The position numbers and the translations under genes were made by a program. DNA of 64,000 bases, from positions 1 to 64,000 of the forward strand of contig JADFRG010000003.1 of assembly GCA_022561385.1 (NCBI GenBank), in the 5' to 3' direction. The stretch's first letter is position 1. Each line of letters starts with the position of its first letter. This DNA comes from Chloroflexota bacterium. GTDB taxonomy: Bacteria; Chloroflexota; Anaerolineae; Anaerolineales; E44-bin32. A model generated the notes under the pieces. It was not told the origin of the DNA and did no database searches. It saw only the letters and a program-made list of their open reading frames with translations. Shown here piece after piece: positions 43,653 to 51,903 of the stretch.

Positions 43653-44431
43653 TTTTCCTCAAGCTTGGCGGCTCCCTCATCACGGATAAGTCGCAGCGCG
43701 AAACCGCGCAGATCGGCATCCTTCAGCGGCTCGCCAAGGAAATATCTGAGGCGCTGCGCGCCAAGCCGGAGATCCAGCTGCTGATCGGTCATGGCTCAGG
43801 ATCTTTCGGCCATACGGCGGCGGCGGAGTTTGGCATTCTCGACGGTGTAAAAACCAAGGAAGAGTGGCGCGGGGTTCGTGAAGTTTGGGCAGCCGCCAAT
43901 CGGCTGCACCGGATCGTGATGGATACTCTATTGGAGGCCGGCCTGCCCGTGTTCTCTTTTCCGCCCTCCGCCTTCGCGATTTCGAATCACGGTGAGATTG
44001 CAACGTTGCCGGATGAGCCCATCCGCAGAGCGCTGAAGGCCGGTCAGATACCGATGGTCCAGGGCGACATCGTGTTCGATCGAGGCCAGGGAGCGGCGAT
44101 CCTGTCAACAGAGAAGGTGATGGCGCGCCTGGCCAAGAAATTAAGGCCCCAACGGATCCTGCTGGCGGGCATCGAAGAGGGAGTATATGAGCGGTACCCG
44201 GCTCGCGATCGAGTGATGCCCGAAATTTCTGCAGACCAGATCGAAGATATCCAACTCGAGGGCGCCGATTCCACCGATGTAACGGGTGGCATGGCGCATA
44301 AGGTGGAGCAGGCTTTGGCGCTGGCCGCCTTGCTGCCGGAGGTCGAAGTGCGGATCTTCTCGGGTGCCTCACCCGGAAATCTTCAAGGCGCCCTGCTTGG
44401 GTACGCGCTGGGCACGCGCGTAATCGCCTGA
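43649..44431 (+). CDS. ipk: isopentenyl phosphate kinase
   Basis: Amino-acid-kinase fold, 260 residues, starting at GTG 43649 inside the mevalonate kinase stop. KLGGSLITDK is the phosphate-binding loop, IGHGSGSFGH holds the substrate-binding His of the family (His55), VQGDIVFDRGQGAAILSTEK and ADSTDVTGGMAHKVEQAL complete the pattern. It makes isopentenyl diphosphate from isopentenyl phosphate, the last step of the archaeal-type or Roseiflexus-type mevalonate route. Adjacent mevalonate kinase supports the assignment over carbamate or fosfomycin kinases. Confidence 0.95.
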   Translation: MIFLKLGGSLITDKSQRETAQIGILQRLAKEISEALRAKPEIQLLIGHGSGSFGHTAAAEFGILDGVKTKEEWRGVREVWAAANRLHRIVMDTLLEAGLPVFSFPPSAFAISNHGEIATLPDEPIRRALKAGQIPMVQGDIVFDRGQGAAILSTEKVMARLAKKLRPQRILLAGIEEGVYERYPARDRVMPEISADQIEDIQLEGADSTDVTGGMAHKVEQALALAALLPEVEVRIFSGASPGNLQGALLGYALGTRVIA

Positions 44432-44442
44432 CCCTCTCCGTT

Positions 44443-44451
44443 TGGTAAACT
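44443..44451 (+). promoter_or_regulatory. extended -10 promoter for the ALDH7-like gene
   Basis: TGGTAAACT (TGn plus TAAACT), 30 nt before ATG 44482, which also has a GGGAG ribosome site. Confidence 0.45.
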
Positions 44452-44481
44452 AGATTCCTCACGTCCGTGGGAGTCCGATTC

Positions 44482-46002
44482 ATGCAGTCGCTGCTCACTA
44501 AACTTAAGCTTGAGGAAGTTAATCCGGGCGCATCCACCGGTCCCGATCAGTGGATCAAAGACCCGGCCGGGAAGGAATTGATCTCCTACAACCCTACCAA
44601 TAACCAACCGATCGCCAGCGTCATTCAGGCCACAGCCGAGGGTTATGAGCAGGTAGTCCGCGCCGCATCCAGCAGCTTTACCACCTGGCAAGAAGTGCCC
44701 GCTCCCAAGCGGGGATTAGTGGTGCGAGATCTGGCCGAACAGATCCGAGAATATATGGAGCCGCTGGGAGAGCTGGTCAGCCTGGAGATGGGCAAGATTC
44801 GAGTGGAGGGGGATGGCGAAGTCCAGGAGATGATCGACGTCTGCGACTTCGCGGTGGGCCTTTCTCGTCAGCTGTACGGGTTAACCATGCACTCCGAACG
44901 ACCCGGCCATCGAATGTACGAACAGTGGCACCCGCTCGGACCGGTGGGTGTGATCACGGCCTTCAATTTTCCAGTTGCAGTCTGGTCCTGGAACGCCGCA
45001 ATTGCGGCGGTGTGTGGAGATCCGGTCATATGGAAACCCTCTTCACACGTACCGCTCACGGCCATTGCCATTCAGCACATAGTGAACAGGGTCATGGCGG
45101 ATCATTCCCTGACGGGAATTTTTAACCTCGTCATCGGCAGTGGATCCGAGGTGGGCCAGTTGCTGTTGAACGATCCTCGCGTGCCGCTTGTGTCCTTCAC
45201 GGGCTCAACCAAGATCGGCCGGCGAGTCGCTGAAACGGTAGCGGGCCGATTTGGGCGAACAATTCTCGAGCTGGGCGGCAACAACGCCATCGTGGTGGCC
45301 GAGGATGCCGACCTGGACCTGGCCACAAGGGCAATCTTGTTTGGTGCGGTAGGAACCGCGGGCCAACGCTGCACCAGCACCCGCCGTATCATCATGCACA
45401 AAAGTATCTCCAAGGAATTGGAAGAGCGGCTCATCAAAGGTTACGAGCAAGTACGGTTGGGCGATCCGCTCGAGGAAGGGACATTGATGGGTCCGTTGGT
45501 GGCGGGGGTGGCGGTAGAGGAGATGTTCGACGCGCTCGAGCTTATCAGGGAGCAGGGCGGCGAGATCCTCACCGGCGGCAAAGCTCGGCCCGATATCGGC
45601 CCGAATTTCGTCGAGCCCACCATCGTCCGCATGCCGGAGCAGACAGAAATTGTGAAGCAGGAGACCTTCGCGCCGATCCTCTACCTGCTCGAGTACGACA
45701 CCCTGGAAGAGGCCATTAAAATCCACAACGACGTCCCGCAGGGCCTGTCCAGCGCCATATTTACGGACAGCATGCGCACCATGGAGACCTTCCTGTCTTC
45801 GCGCGGCTCCGATTGCGGAATCGCAAACGTAAACATCGGCACCTCGGGTGCCGAAATCGGGGGAGCGTTCGGAGGAGAGAAGGAGACCGGCGGCGGCCGC
45901 GAGGCCGGCTCCGACGCCTGGAAGGCTTACATGCGCCGGCAGACCAATACCATCAACTGGTCCAAGGAGCTGCCGTTGGCGCAGGGAATTGAGTTCGGAT
46001 AA
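44482..46002 (+). CDS. aldehyde dehydrogenase, ALDH7 (antiquitin/aminoadipate semialdehyde) type
   Basis: 506 residues from ATG 44482, with GGGAG 8 nt before; GTG 44467 lies over that site. NAD-dependent aldehyde oxidation in the cytoplasm. AFNFPVAVWSWNAAIAAVCG, FTGSTKIGRRVAE, catalytic Glu263 in ILELGGNNA and nucleophile Cys297 in GQRCTSTRR are all present. The C-terminus GEKETGGGREAGSDAWKAYM is ALDH7-like, which often acts on aminoadipate or piperideine-6-carboxylate semialdehyde (lysine breakdown). No lysine genes are adjacent, so the physiological substrate is open. Confidence 0.92.
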   Translation: MQSLLTKLKLEEVNPGASTGPDQWIKDPAGKELISYNPTNNQPIASVIQATAEGYEQVVRAASSSFTTWQEVPAPKRGLVVRDLAEQIREYMEPLGELVSLEMGKIRVEGDGEVQEMIDVCDFAVGLSRQLYGLTMHSERPGHRMYEQWHPLGPVGVITAFNFPVAVWSWNAAIAAVCGDPVIWKPSSHVPLTAIAIQHIVNRVMADHSLTGIFNLVIGSGSEVGQLLLNDPRVPLVSFTGSTKIGRRVAETVAGRFGRTILELGGNNAIVVAEDADLDLATRAILFGAVGTAGQRCTSTRRIIMHKSISKELEERLIKGYEQVRLGDPLEEGTLMGPLVAGVAVEEMFDALELIREQGGEILTGGKARPDIGPNFVEPTIVRMPEQTEIVKQETFAPILYLLEYDTLEEAIKIHNDVPQGLSSAIFTDSMRTMETFLSSRGSDCGIANVNIGTSGAEIGGAFGGEKETGGGREAGSDAWKAYMRRQTNTINWSKELPLAQGIEFG

Positions 46003-46310
46003 CGCGTCAGCCTCGAACGGTTACCGGATGGCTACAATCCTTGGCTCTAGGGCGGGGAGATCGAACTCGCTAAGCGCGCCAACATCCAACGTTTTTTCGA
46101 TCGGAGACAATTGCTCGCTCGCGTGTAATAAATCGAGCTTGGATAACGCGCTAACGATTAATGTTTTGCGTTCGATGATGACTACCGGCGCTCGCTCTGG
46201 GCAATGGCGGGAGCCTTTGTTTAGCAATCTGTGCCGGCAGTCGGGTGATCTTCCCGAGGCCGCGAGGGCCTGAAACCTTTGGGACCTGCTCTGTCGCGAG
46301 TGGTGAAATA
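46003..46310. other. short intergenic stretch with an internal DNA repeat
   Basis: About 300 bp between the ALDH and the convergent SH3 lipoprotein gene. It contains the two-unit repeat described under 46021-46227. No terminator hairpin with a T-run is visible for either gene. Confidence 0.4.
46021..46227 (-). CDS. possible small protein with two imperfect repeats
   Basis: A 68-codon frame whose translation contains two related units, VIIERKTLIVSALSKLDLL and LSPIEKTLDVGALSEFDLP, separated by HASEQ. The repeat is also visible at DNA level (ATCGAACGCAAAAC... and ATCGAAAAAACGTT..., offset about 70 nt). The pattern TL-V-ALS-xDL is protein-like, and substitutions keep it. It could be a real small protein, a gene remnant, or a non-coding repeat. 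No ribosome site or promoter was recognised. Low confidence. Confidence 0.25.
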   Translation of the reverse strand: MLNKGSRHCPERAPVVIIERKTLIVSALSKLDLLHASEQLSPIEKTLDVGALSEFDLPALEPRIVAIR

Positions 46311-46886
46311 TTACGGAGGCGTGACGGTTACGGTTGGGCTCTCGGTCGGAGGCGGAGGCCCAGTCGGCTCCAGAGTGGGAGTTGGGGTCGGCGGCGGCTC
46401 GAGCGCAGGAACTCCAAAATCACTTCCGCTGAGCGTCACTGCGCCGGACCAGATCCATCCATCCCGCCCCTCGCCGATGCGCCGAATGGACCACCAGGTT
46501 CCGATCGGCGTGTCGTCGTAGCGGCCAACCACATTGGCCTGCTCACCCGCCAGGAAAAAATCGAGCACCTCGTATTCTTCACCGGGACCGCTGCGTAGGT
46601 TGGCATTGTAATTCGCGGTAACCAGAGGTGTCGATGGGGTGCCGGTCGGCTCAGGCGTGAAGGTCTCCGTGGGAGGGCCAGGCGTCTCGGTCGGGGGCGA
46701 GCGAGTGGGAGTTGGGCTCGAGGCATCCAATGTGGACTGAGCGATCGCGCGTGCGGTCTGAAGCACCTGTTGGCTGGATGCCGTAGGAGTGGTCGCCTCG
46801 CGAGTAGGACGGTTGCATCCGCTTAACGCGAAGATCAAGAGGGCGCCAATCAACCAATATTTGATCCCGATCCTCCTATTCTCCAC
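46311..46886 (-). CDS. SH3-domain lipoprotein
   Basis: 191 residues beginning at GTG 46886, with GGGGAG 6 nt upstream. A lipoprotein signal (LIGALLIFALSGC, Cys24) is followed by a Thr/Pro-rich linker (PTPTRSPPTETPGPP), a bacterial SH3 domain (YNANLRSGPGEEYEVLDFF ... TWWSIRR ... DGWIWSGAV) and a second Pro/Thr-rich tail. Such proteins are exported and bind peptidoglycan or other wall components. Pro/Thr linkers are common in Chloroflexi surface proteins. A TATACT box lies at 46921-46926 on the minus strand. Confidence 0.85.
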   Translation of the reverse strand: MENRRIGIKYWLIGALLIFALSGCNRPTREATTPTASSQQVLQTARAIAQSTLDASSPTPTRSPPTETPGPPTETFTPEPTGTPSTPLVTANYNANLRSGPGEEYEVLDFFLAGEQANVVGRYDDTPIGTWWSIRRIGEGRDGWIWSGAVTLSGSDFGVPALEPPPTPTPTLEPTGPPPPTESPTVTVTPP

Positions 46887-46920
46887 CGGTACTCCCCTGG
46901 TCCGCAGCCTGCGGCGCTAG

Positions 46921-46926
46921 AGTATA
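46921..46926 (-). promoter_or_regulatory. -10 box for the SH3 lipoprotein gene
   Basis: Minus strand TATACT, about 35 nt before GTG 46886; no clear -35. Confidence 0.35.
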
Positions 46927-47064
46927 TCCCACCCCGCAAGCTCCGTCGCTCAGGCCTAAAAACACACTGGACTCCTGCCTTGGCTTGCGGCTGAGCCGAC
47001 CCCCATGAACGGAGGGAAATCGCCCTGGTACTCTGGTCATCTAATCCCTACGCGGGGCGCCATG

Positions 47065-47070
47065 TATCAT
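47065..47070 (+). promoter_or_regulatory. -10 box of a probable leaderless promoter
   Basis: TATCAT preceded by TG, followed by 6 nt and ATG 47077. It lies inside the longer open frame that begins at 47005, which supports the shorter start. Confidence 0.45.
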
Positions 47071-47076
47071 AGTTCC

Positions 47077-48009
47077 ATGTCAACTGAGGGCCCCCTGGTC
47101 GAGACGGAAGTCGACGACCAGGAGACCGAAACAGGGGTCGACCCCGAAATCAAGCTCGCCAGGGAACAGCAAGCGTTGGCCCAAGCCCGCATGCTTTCGG
47201 CCGCACTGGCGTTCTGCGACGGTACGATCAGCGCGGGCCAGCTTCGCGCGGTGCGCGAGTTGCTCCGTGCGCAGGACACGCGTCTGACACAGCTCGAGGG
47301 CGAAACACCTCCTGTATTTGTCGAAGATGTGAAGGTCGAGGACTTCAGCTCCGAGGACTCGTCAACCGAACGCTCCATTGAAGAAACACTGAAGATGGAG
47401 CTTGAAACGCGGGATGTTCCGGAGCTTATGGAGATGCTCGCCAATATCGACGAGAAGATCGATCGGCTGGAGGATGATCTTGAAAATGGCCGCATAAACG
47501 GTTCCCAATACCAGGCCATCCGACGGCACTATCAAGAGCAGCGTGAAGTTGCGATGCGACTCAAAGAAGCCCATCCCAGCAGCAATCGCTGGCGGGTCGT
47601 GCTCGAGGAGGGTCGCACTACCTTCTTGATGCAGCTCAACGAGTCGCTCTGTACCTGTGTGGCACTCTACGACCTCACGACTCGGGATCAGATCTTCATT
47701 CAGGGCGAATTGCCGGAGGCGGCTGAAGATGCCATGGGACTGCTTCGGACCTTTGGGCCGCCTCGCAAAGAATCCGGACAGGGCCGCATGCTGGCCACCC
47801 GTCTGGACGACGGTTCTGGGCTGCTGCTCATCCCCGGCCTGAGCACTGCCCTGCTCGCGGTCTTCTCGCAGGATCCACCTGGATGGCAAGTGCGGGCACT
47901 GAAGGAAGTGCTGCTTAACTTTGAGGCCGCTAATCGCGCCGCACTGCGAAAGTCGAATCGAAAAAAACTCATATACCCAGACTTGCGGCGGTTCGTCAAG
48001 ACCGCCTAG
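47077..48009 (+). CDS. unrecognised acidic coiled-coil protein
   Basis: 310 residues from ATG 47077 (the frame is open from ATG 47005). The N-terminal ~80 residues are acidic with a short helical unit (LAREQQALAQARMLSAALAF, GTISAGQLRAVRELL) resembling a SHOCT-like short domain. A coiled coil follows (NIDEKIDRLEDDLENGRING). The C-terminal half (VALYDLTTRDQIFIQGELPE ... GSGLLLIPGLSTALLAVFSQ) has the alternation of a roadblock/LC7-like alpha-beta fold, but I cannot confirm that. No signal or membrane segment, so it is cytoplasmic. Function not assigned. Confidence 0.7.
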   Translation: MSTEGPLVETEVDDQETETGVDPEIKLAREQQALAQARMLSAALAFCDGTISAGQLRAVRELLRAQDTRLTQLEGETPPVFVEDVKVEDFSSEDSSTERSIEETLKMELETRDVPELMEMLANIDEKIDRLEDDLENGRINGSQYQAIRRHYQEQREVAMRLKEAHPSSNRWRVVLEEGRTTFLMQLNESLCTCVALYDLTTRDQIFIQGELPEAAEDAMGLLRTFGPPRKESGQGRMLATRLDDGSGLLLIPGLSTALLAVFSQDPPGWQVRALKEVLLNFEAANRAALRKSNRKKLIYPDLRRFVKTA

Positions 48010-48105
48010 TCGCTTTACCGCTGTATTTTTTCTCCTAACAATCACCTGTTTCCCGCCAGACATTTCCCTAAGTTAGAATGATGCACCGTCCATTCTGCTT
48101 CAAAT

Positions 48106-48759
48106 TTGCCGACTGATTCACTCGTCTCCGTCTTCGTGTTCTCCTTCGTGATCGCGATTGCAGCGGTCGTTTCCCCGGGTCCAGTAACCGCCACGATATT
48201 GAGCGAATCCCCCCGCCAGGGTTGGCGGGTTGGTCCGCTGGTAGCGGGCGGCCACTCCAGCCTTGATCTGCTGATGGTTGTGCTTATCAGCTTCGGATTG
48301 GCCACAGTGCTGCGCCTCCCGCTGGCCCGCACCCTCATCGGGCTGCTAGGCGGACTCACATTGCTGGCCATCGGAGGAAGCTACATTATCGCCGCCGCGC
48401 GCGGCACGATCCATCTGCCTGACCCCGAACGGGCGCACCGTCCGAGTTCCTACTCCACATTGTTCGGGCTGGGAGTGGTTACGACGCTTGCCAATCCGTT
48501 CTGGTATTTATGGTGGGTAACCGTGGCAACCGGGTATCTCGCCCAAGCTCAGGCGGTCGGCATCACAACCCTGGCCGCATTCTATTTTGGGCATATAAGT
48601 GCCGACTTTGCCTGGGATACCTTCCTATCGGCATCCGTCAGCGCCGGGCGACGATTCCTCACCGGTCGACGATACCGCGTACTGATCCTCGTGAGCGGCG
48701 GATTCATGGCCTATTTGGGGATGGTCTTCTTTTTTAGCTCGCTCGAAATTGGGATCTGA
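48106..48759 (+). CDS. LysE/RhtB family amino-acid exporter
   Basis: 217 residues with six hydrophobic segments. The family signature is AAVVSPGPVTATILSESPRQ followed by GWRVGPLVAGGHSSLDLLMV, then a linker (GTIHLPDPERAHRPSSYSTL) and ANPFWYLWWVTVATGYLAQA. It exports amino acids or related compounds by proton exchange. The only start near the first helix is TTG 48106; TAGAAT at 48074-48079 may be its -10 box. A longer N-terminus is not available in frame. Confidence 0.85.
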   Translation: MPTDSLVSVFVFSFVIAIAAVVSPGPVTATILSESPRQGWRVGPLVAGGHSSLDLLMVVLISFGLATVLRLPLARTLIGLLGGLTLLAIGGSYIIAAARGTIHLPDPERAHRPSSYSTLFGLGVVTTLANPFWYLWWVTVATGYLAQAQAVGITTLAAFYFGHISADFAWDTFLSASVSAGRRFLTGRRYRVLILVSGGFMAYLGMVFFFSSLEIGI

Positions 48760-48836
48760 TCTCCAACTTCGGCTTTCCCCCATAATCCCCGCTTGTTATT
48801 GATGGCTATGCGCAAACGCCGCTGTGACGCAGGGTG

Positions 48837-49451
48837 TTAAGTTGGGACCGGGAGGTAGGCTTGCTCTCCTGCATTCACCGAGAGTGGCAGGCGGTTTTGC
48901 TCCGGCGCCAACGGGCAGACCCATCGTTCATCGTAGACGCAGGAGGGGTTGTAGGCAAAGTTGAAATCAAGAATCAGATGTTCTTTCTGTGCTCCGAGAT
49001 CGACCCCCTTGATCCCATCGAGCAGATAACGCCCTCCCCCATAGGTGGTTACGTTATTGGTGGCATCGGCAAATGGAAGGAACAGGCCGCCTCCATAACC
49101 TTCCACCCAGAAGAGACTTAGACTGGCATCGGATCGGATCACAACCTGGCCGATCTCGGTGAGGCGGAAGTTCCCGTCCGATCCAAGATCAATGTCCGTC
49201 GTCGAGGGCGAGCTCGGCGGCTCGAGCGGTACGATCAGCCGCCACTGCGGATCATAGGGGAAGTATTCCAGTCCGCCGAATTGATGGCGGTCTGGTTTAG
49301 GCAGCGGGCTTTGAGGGTGCGTGCGAAAGAGGACATCGCGCTGCCTCTTAAAAACATGCCAGCCCGGCTCAGGATCCAGTTGGCGAATTGTTGAGTACAT
49401 TTCAGCCACCTGTCTCCGCCAATCTGCAAGCTGGACACGATTATTTCGCAT
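48837..49451 (-). CDS. DUF1684 domain protein
   Basis: 204 residues, cytoplasmic. The N-terminus LADWRRQVAEMYSTIRQ and FKRQRDVLFRTHPQSPL, and the C-terminal block DFNFAYNPSCVYDERWVCPL with NRLPLSVNAGEQAYLP, are the hallmarks of DUF1684. The family is common in bacteria and lacks a settled biochemical function. Full length. Converges with lysE across a 77-nt gap that shows no terminator. Confidence 0.92.
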   Translation of the reverse strand: MRNNRVQLADWRRQVAEMYSTIRQLDPEPGWHVFKRQRDVLFRTHPQSPLPKPDRHQFGGLEYFPYDPQWRLIVPLEPPSSPSTTDIDLGSDGNFRLTEIGQVVIRSDASLSLFWVEGYGGGLFLPFADATNNVTTYGGGRYLLDGIKGVDLGAQKEHLILDFNFAYNPSCVYDERWVCPLAPEQNRLPLSVNAGEQAYLPVPT

Positions 49452-49540
49452 GGCTAATCACAGCTCGGAGGAATAGGGCACTCGTCCATTCGCTGGCCGC
49501 CGCGGCGAATAAGACGGCCCGCACGGCAACTCACGGCAAT

Positions 49541-50230
49541 CTACTGTAAGCCATCACGGGTGCGCTCAACCTCCTCGTTGAGAGCACCCGATGCATCGCC
49601 CTGAGGCTTGTGGGAGCCCGAAAGAGTACTCGGCGCCTTTCCGCCTGAGCTTCGCCGGGCGAGCAGATTGACGACGTAGATACCCCCGACAAGCAAGACG
49701 GCGAAGGCAATTACCGCCACCTCAAAGTACGCGTCCAGCAGGGCCTTCACTGGCTCGCCGAAGAGAGCAATTACCAGACCCACCAGAAAGAAACGACTTC
49801 CCCGGCCCACAATGGTTGCCAGAAGAAATCGTTTGAAATCCAAGCCGAAGGCCCCGGCGGAGATGGAGAAGAGCTTGTACGGGATGGGGGTGAAGCCAGC
49901 CACTCCCACGGCCCACACGTCGTATCGGCGGTAATAGCGCTGCACCATGTCCACCTTTTCTCGTTTGAAGAAGCGCCTGAGCAGCGGGCGGCCGCCCTTG
50001 TCGCCGATGAAAAACCCGAAGGTGCCGCCCAGCGTAGAGCCGGCCGTGGCGATGGCTGCAAAGATCAGCGCCTGGGTGGTCCTGGCAAGCGCCAGCGGGA
50101 TCATCAGCACGTCTGGCGGAATTGGAAAAAAAGAGGACTCAACAAACGCGACGATAAATAGCGCCGCCCCAGCGAAGGGGGAATTCGCCCAAGCTGCCGT
50201 CCACTCTACGAGATCACGCAAGAAATCCAA
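49541..50230 (-). CDS. VTT-domain membrane protein (YqaA/DedA-like)
   Basis: 229 residues with five or six hydrophobic segments. The VTT pattern is ESSFFPIPPDVLMIPLALA, GSTLGGTFGFFIGDKGGRPL and GFTPIPYKLFSISAGAFGLD followed by VGRGSRF, typical of the YqaA group of the DedA superfamily (proposed lipid scramblases). The C-terminal ~40 residues are hydrophilic and unconserved. It starts at TTG 50230 with GAAGG 9 nt upstream; no ATG is available before the first helix. It stands alone. Confidence 0.85.
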   Translation of the reverse strand: MDFLRDLVEWTAAWANSPFAGAALFIVAFVESSFFPIPPDVLMIPLALARTTQALIFAAIATAGSTLGGTFGFFIGDKGGRPLLRRFFKREKVDMVQRYYRRYDVWAVGVAGFTPIPYKLFSISAGAFGLDFKRFLLATIVGRGSRFFLVGLVIALFGEPVKALLDAYFEVAVIAFAVLLVGGIYVVNLLARRSSGGKAPSTLSGSHKPQGDASGALNEEVERTRDGLQ

Positions 50231-50427
50231 TTTAATTTACCTTCAAGGCGGGCCTGCTGCGGTTCATTTCAGGCGATCTCCCATATGTAGGCCGAACTCC
50301 ACAAAGTCAATCCTCTGGGCCATGAGCTGGCTCCTTGAGCTGGAGCCATGTTTTCCATCAAACATTGCCAGGACGGCATGATCCGGGCGCTATCTCCCCT
50401 GGAGCCCCATACCTGGGGGCCGCCTCC

Positions 50428-51756
50428 TCAGACGGCTTGGCCCGGGCCGCCCGGATGCTCACCGTCAGCCAGGGGAGCGATTCTCACGCGCTTAATCCTC
50501 CGAGCGTCCATCTCCTGCACCATAAACTGGAATTTCCCATAATCGATCTTATCTCCTGGATGAGGAATGTATCCCAGAAAATGCAGCATAAAACCTGCCA
50601 CAGTATCGTACGGGAGCTTCACAGGCAGATTGAGGCCCAGCGCCACACCCAGGTCATTGATGGACAATGTACCGGGCACGATAAGTACATCGTCTGGGTA
50701 ACGCTCGAGTTTCGGCTCGGGATGAGGATACTCGTCCTCGATGCTTCCGACAATTTCCTCCATCAGATCCTCGAGGGTGACCAGCCCTGCGGTGCCGCCA
50801 TATTTGTCCAGCACGATAGCCAGATGTGAGCCGGCCCGTTGGAAACGGTGAAGCATCTCAATCAGCCGCAGGCTGCCCGGAACCAAGAGTGGCTCTCGGG
50901 CGACCTCCCTGACGGGCCGTTGGAGATCGTCATTCCGCAATAAGTCCTTGACGTGCGCAACACCAACGATCTGATCAATATCGTCCTCATATACGGGGTA
51001 GCGAGAGTATCCTCGCTGACGGGCCAGTTCCAGGATTTGAGTCAGATTGCTATCAGCAGGCACGGCCGCAATGCTGGTCCGCGGCAGCATGATTTCCTGT
51101 ACCCGCTTATCAGCAAAGCGAAATATGCCTTGCACCAAGGTCTGTTCGGTCGGGTGAAAAGCGCCCGCGGCCACGCCTTCTCGCAACAAGGCCAGAACCT
51201 CCTCGTCGGTCACCCTTTCTTCGGATTCCTTCCATCGCGGGAACAATTTCAGAATCAGGCCGCTCGACTTGACGAGGGTCCACACAAGTGGATGCACCAG
51301 GCGAGAGAGCCTGGCAATAGGGACGCTCAAACGGATGGCCAGGTCGATAGGCCGGCGCAGGGCCAGCTCTTTGGGCACTAACTCCCCCAGGACCAGCGAG
51401 AAATATGAGATCACAACTACGACGAGCAACAAAGCCCCCAACTCAGTGTAGGCCGATGGCCACGGCAAAGACATGGCTGCTAGCCGAAATTCTAGGAAGC
51501 GAACAACGCTGGCCCCCCCGATGGCCGAAGCCAGGGTCCCGACCAAGGTGATGCCGATTTGCACCGTGGAAAGGAAGCGGCCAGGATCCCCCCGCAAGGC
51601 CAGCACCCGCCGTGCGCCGCTGTGGTCTGCAGCCGCCATTGCCTGTAGACGGCTCCTACTGGACGAAACCACCGAGATCTCAGCGGCAGCGAAGAAGCCG
51701 TTGACCAATATTAGGATCAGGATCAGGGAGACTTCCAAAAGGATTTCTTCCATCAT
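50428..51756 (-). CDS. CNNM/CorC-type transporter with CBS pair (HlyC family)
   Basis: 442 residues from ATG 51756, which has GGAG 8 nt before; the frame itself opens at 51843. Order: CNNM (DUF21) membrane domain with ILILVNGFFAAAEISVVSSS and TVQIGITLVGTLASAIGGAS, a CBS pair (IMLPRTSIAAVPADSN ... LAIVLDKYGGTAGLVTLEDL) and a C-terminal CorC_HlyC domain (DDVLIVPGTLSINDLGVALG). Such proteins are linked to Mg or Co efflux. Its first 310 bp are duplicated at 55129-55438. Confidence 0.93.
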   Translation of the reverse strand: MMEEILLEVSLILILILVNGFFAAAEISVVSSSRSRLQAMAAADHSGARRVLALRGDPGRFLSTVQIGITLVGTLASAIGGASVVRFLEFRLAAMSLPWPSAYTELGALLLVVVVISYFSLVLGELVPKELALRRPIDLAIRLSVPIARLSRLVHPLVWTLVKSSGLILKLFPRWKESEERVTDEEVLALLREGVAAGAFHPTEQTLVQGIFRFADKRVQEIMLPRTSIAAVPADSNLTQILELARQRGYSRYPVYEDDIDQIVGVAHVKDLLRNDDLQRPVREVAREPLLVPGSLRLIEMLHRFQRAGSHLAIVLDKYGGTAGLVTLEDLMEEIVGSIEDEYPHPEPKLERYPDDVLIVPGTLSINDLGVALGLNLPVKLPYDTVAGFMLHFLGYIPHPGDKIDYGKFQFMVQEMDARRIKRVRIAPLADGEHPGGPGQAV

Positions 51757-51903
51757 TGCCAACTCCATGCTCCAATTGTTTCGGGCTGCGCCTTGGTGGT
51801 CAGCGGCGGCTACCAACAGAACCACGCGCAAGAGTATGACCATTCGGCGCTCGTGCTCTGGACCTTGGCTGCTTCTCCTTACAGGGATTGCTGATGGCCC
51901 AGC
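51594..51903. repeat. 310-bp direct repeat, copy A (5' end of the CNNM gene)
   Basis: Aligns without gaps to 55129-55438; I counted 30 mismatches, so about 90% identity. It covers the leader and about the first 55 codons of the CNNM gene. The two copies are in the same orientation and flank the PEP carboxylase gene. Confidence 0.9.

Noticed and set aside
43680-44537. 285-codon minus-strand frame opposite ipk
   Set aside because: Arg/Pro/Ser-rich translation without a domain; a shadow of a well-supported GC-rich gene.
50331-50349. Hairpin GGCTCC...GGAGCC after the CNNM gene
   Set aside because: Short stem without a T-run; not called a terminator.
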